The notes beneath the pieces were generated by a model. That model worked only from the letters and a program-made list of their open reading frames with translations. It did not search any database and was not told the DNA's origin. Shown in pieces: positions 61,574 through 64,000 of a stretch of 64,000 nucleotides of DNA. The first letter of the stretch is position 1; each line of letters opens with the position of its first letter. Origin of the DNA: Motacilla alba alba (lineage: Eukaryota; Chordata; Aves; Passeriformes; Motacillidae); assembly GCF_015832195.1 (NCBI RefSeq), contig NC_052017.1, positions 48,251,652-48,315,651 on the forward strand, read 5' to 3'. A program made the position numbers and the translations under genes.

Positions 61574-63806
61574 CAACCCGAAATAGATGCTATATCATGG
61601 GAGTTTATGATCGTAAGTAGACTTGGCACATATTAAAAGTTGTTCCATAATGCAGTCATTTTCATTTCAGCTATTTCTCTGCACTCTTCAATTATTAAAG
61701 TTTAATGCACAGAAATCCTCAGGGACTTTCACATTTATTAACAAAGCATTTTATGTGCTAACAGAAAATCCCAAAATTAGGAGAAATCATTTACAAGCAG
61801 ACAACAGCTGTTGCAGCATTAAAACTTTAATTGGTACCCCCTAACAGATCGTTGGGTATTTCAGTCATCCTCTTAAGGATGTGATAATCCTTATGATATT
61901 CAGAAAAAGAACAATTTGTAAGGACAGGGCTGCACATTAGCAAAGATTGAGTGTGTATGCAGATGCAAATATATATCTGTCCAAAACAAATGGTGCCCTG
62001 AGAAGACACTATGTGTGAGTCAGGCACTTGAATTCTGCCTTTTATCCCTAATTTTATACAAATAATTTCTCGAATTTGCTTCCCTACCCATTTCTTGCCA
62101 GTACATCTTAAAAATTCTTCAGAACCAGGGTCAATTGTCACCATTCCTCCCATTAGACAGAACTTTCCACTACCTTAATAGTGACATTAATGAAAATAGT
62201 GGGTATGATTTGTTAACACACAAGATTACAAGATGATTACTTGAGTGCTGTGCAAGAGAGAAAGATGATTTCTGCTGAATATCTGGTGCTTGGAATCTGT
62301 ACCAAAACAAATAAATCAGTTCTGACAATGCATCCAAACTCTTCTATTGTGAAAACAAATATTTGAACAATTAGGTTAGTGACTGAGAGACACAGAACTT
62401 CATTGATGAAACTATTAGTGGTCTGGCTCAATGGCACATTTGGAAAAAAAAATAAAATTAACAGGGTAATTGGTAGAGTAAATTATCTCTGTATTTCAAC
62501 ATCCATTTATCTAAAACCTATACTGGAAAATAGTACAGGAATGAAACTGAAAACTCTTGTTGTACTTCTCCTGAGGGATTTTTATCCATCTGTGAACAAC
62601 ATTGTTAGAAAGTTTTCTCTGTTTCCTTCATTCCCAAGCACCCTAAATAAAACAGTAAATGAGAATTCCAAAGATGATTAAACGCTGTATTTAAAAAAAT
62701 GCCTTGGGATGGGTTTTCATCTCATAAGCAGCTGCTTAAGTGTTTTGTTGATCTTGAGTCTTAGAGAAAGGTTTTCTCCAGTGGTCAGAAATAGATAATG
62801 GTTTCACAACTTAGTCACATTAACAAAATATATCAGATGCTTTCTTCTCAGCATAATTAAGAAGATACTTTCTAATGTTCCTGAAGGTTTGACTTTAAAA
62901 ATTATGTGGCAAACAGAAGGCTAAACAATAATTAACATTAGAATAGCAATCCAACTATTTAAAGCTGTTTTAATTAACTTCAAATTTAAGCATGAAAAAA
63001 AAGGCAATGATTCAATTGAGATTTCAAAGAGTTGATTCTAACCAAAAAAAAAAAAAAATAAAGTGTAAACAGAGGTAAGAAAAACATATTTGTAGAGACT
63101 TGTCCTTATCTTGCTCTCATGGGCAACTCTCTTATTAACTTGTGTGGTGTTATTTCAGTATTGGATGTTTTTTCTGGTCAGAGCTAGTTTCCAGCATCTG
63201 GCCAGAGAAAAGACCCTGTTTATCTTGCAAGCATAAATGCTAAATGACTGAACTTTGACAAATATAGACCTAATTTAGCTCTAAGCAAGATCTACACTGA
63301 GGAACTTTTGACTCCACAGAGTGATTGTAACAGGCTTACACGTATCTTTTGAGAGCCTATTCTGAATAAAGGAAAATCCTTCCTAAATTCCAGTCATCCC
63401 TTTCTAACCTGTACCCAGTGGCACAATACACTCTCAGTTCAGTTTTTCCAATACCCATCTACTTTTTAAAAATAAAATATCTGGATTATGAAAACTGCTT
63501 CTTGTAATCATCTTTAATAAGTTAAGGAATTCATGTATACCTTGATACAAAAGGAGATCTTTCACCCAAAGAATACAATTACAAATGACTGATACCTCTT
63601 CTTCTGCATTGTTAAGGAGATGCTGCAGAGAAATTTGTATTTGGTGTCACTCTCACAGCTACTACTCATTTGTGCTTATCAACTTCAAAACAAGTCCATC
63701 AAGAATTGCTCACAGGGGAAAGTTGACAAGAAATGAAAAGGTATATCAAAACACGAGTGACAATCCTACTGGCTTAGCCTCAATCACTCTTAGCACACTT
63801 TATTTT
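61574..63806. other. No gene seen
   Basis: Unique AT-rich sequence with one poly-A run. Frames are short or, as at 61827-62153 on the minus strand (108 codons), lack any recognisable domain. Confidence 0.65.
63043..63058 (+). repeat. Poly-A run
   Basis: About 15 A followed by TAAAGTG. No gene was recognised upstream. Confidence 0.9.
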
Positions 63807-63825
63807 GTGTATATATATGTGTGTG

Positions 63826-63901
<76 letters not shown>
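63807..63901 (+). repeat. Compound TG/TACA/AT microsatellite
   Basis: GTGTATATATATGTGTGTG, then about six CATA units (63826-63850), then an almost pure AT tract to 63898 with one AAA interruption. The AT part is self-complementary and prone to cruciform formation and length change. The 132-codon plus frame at 63585-63983 crosses it and owes its Tyr/Ile run to it. Confidence 0.96.
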
Positions 63902-64000
63902 CCTGGAACAGTCTTTGCACTTCAATACATTAAGAAACAGGCAGGACCAATACACAGAACAAATTATATTGATTATATTGTAAGAATTTGTATTGTGTAA

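Noticed and set aside
63585..63983. 132-codon plus-strand frame
   Set aside because: It crosses the TACA/AT microsatellite, which supplies a Tyr/Ile run without stops.

Overview
This window looks like non-coding vertebrate DNA, most likely from a bird. It is AT-rich and CpG-poor. It has no operon-like or compact gene layout, and every open frame is short. The clearest lineage signal is two 5'-truncated CR1 LINE fragments (about 12972-13392 and 55875-56482, both on the minus strand). They end in the avian-type CR1 3' sequence and still encode pieces of the C-terminal end of the CR1 ORF2 protein. CR1 also occurs in crocodilians and turtles, but the very low density of recent repeats favours a bird. 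I could not name the species.

I found no protein-coding gene, rRNA or convincing tRNA. The window is best read as an intergenic gene desert or the inside of a very long intron. The open frames of 60-160 codons are about what AT-rich DNA of this length gives by chance. One 216-nt segment (51036-51251) has an exon-like layout: pyrimidine tract, AG, open charged frame, GT. I cannot match it to any family and hold it only as a weak candidate.

Layout. Positions 1-12.9 kb are unique sequence with one (CA)10 and a few A/T runs. A CR1 lies at 13 kb, directly followed by a MIR-like stretch. From 13.5 to 30 kb the DNA is mostly unique, with a MIR-like element at 18.8 kb and scattered A/C-type tracts. 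At 30.0 and 31.6 kb there are two striking perfect inverted repeats: a 30-bp palindrome and a 13-bp GC-rich hairpin. From 33 to 51 kb the main items are simple-sequence tracts: purine runs, a long T/G tract at 38.7 kb, an uninterrupted 47-A run at 44.4 kb and two A-runs at 50.9 kb. From 52.9 to 59.3 kb there is a cluster of ancient elements: two good MIR-like copies, a CR1 and three fragments resembling old amniote repeats. From 60 to 64 kb there are compound microsatellites, ending in a TACA/AT tract.

All repeat identifications rest on remembered family consensus sequences, not on a search. Boundaries are approximate.
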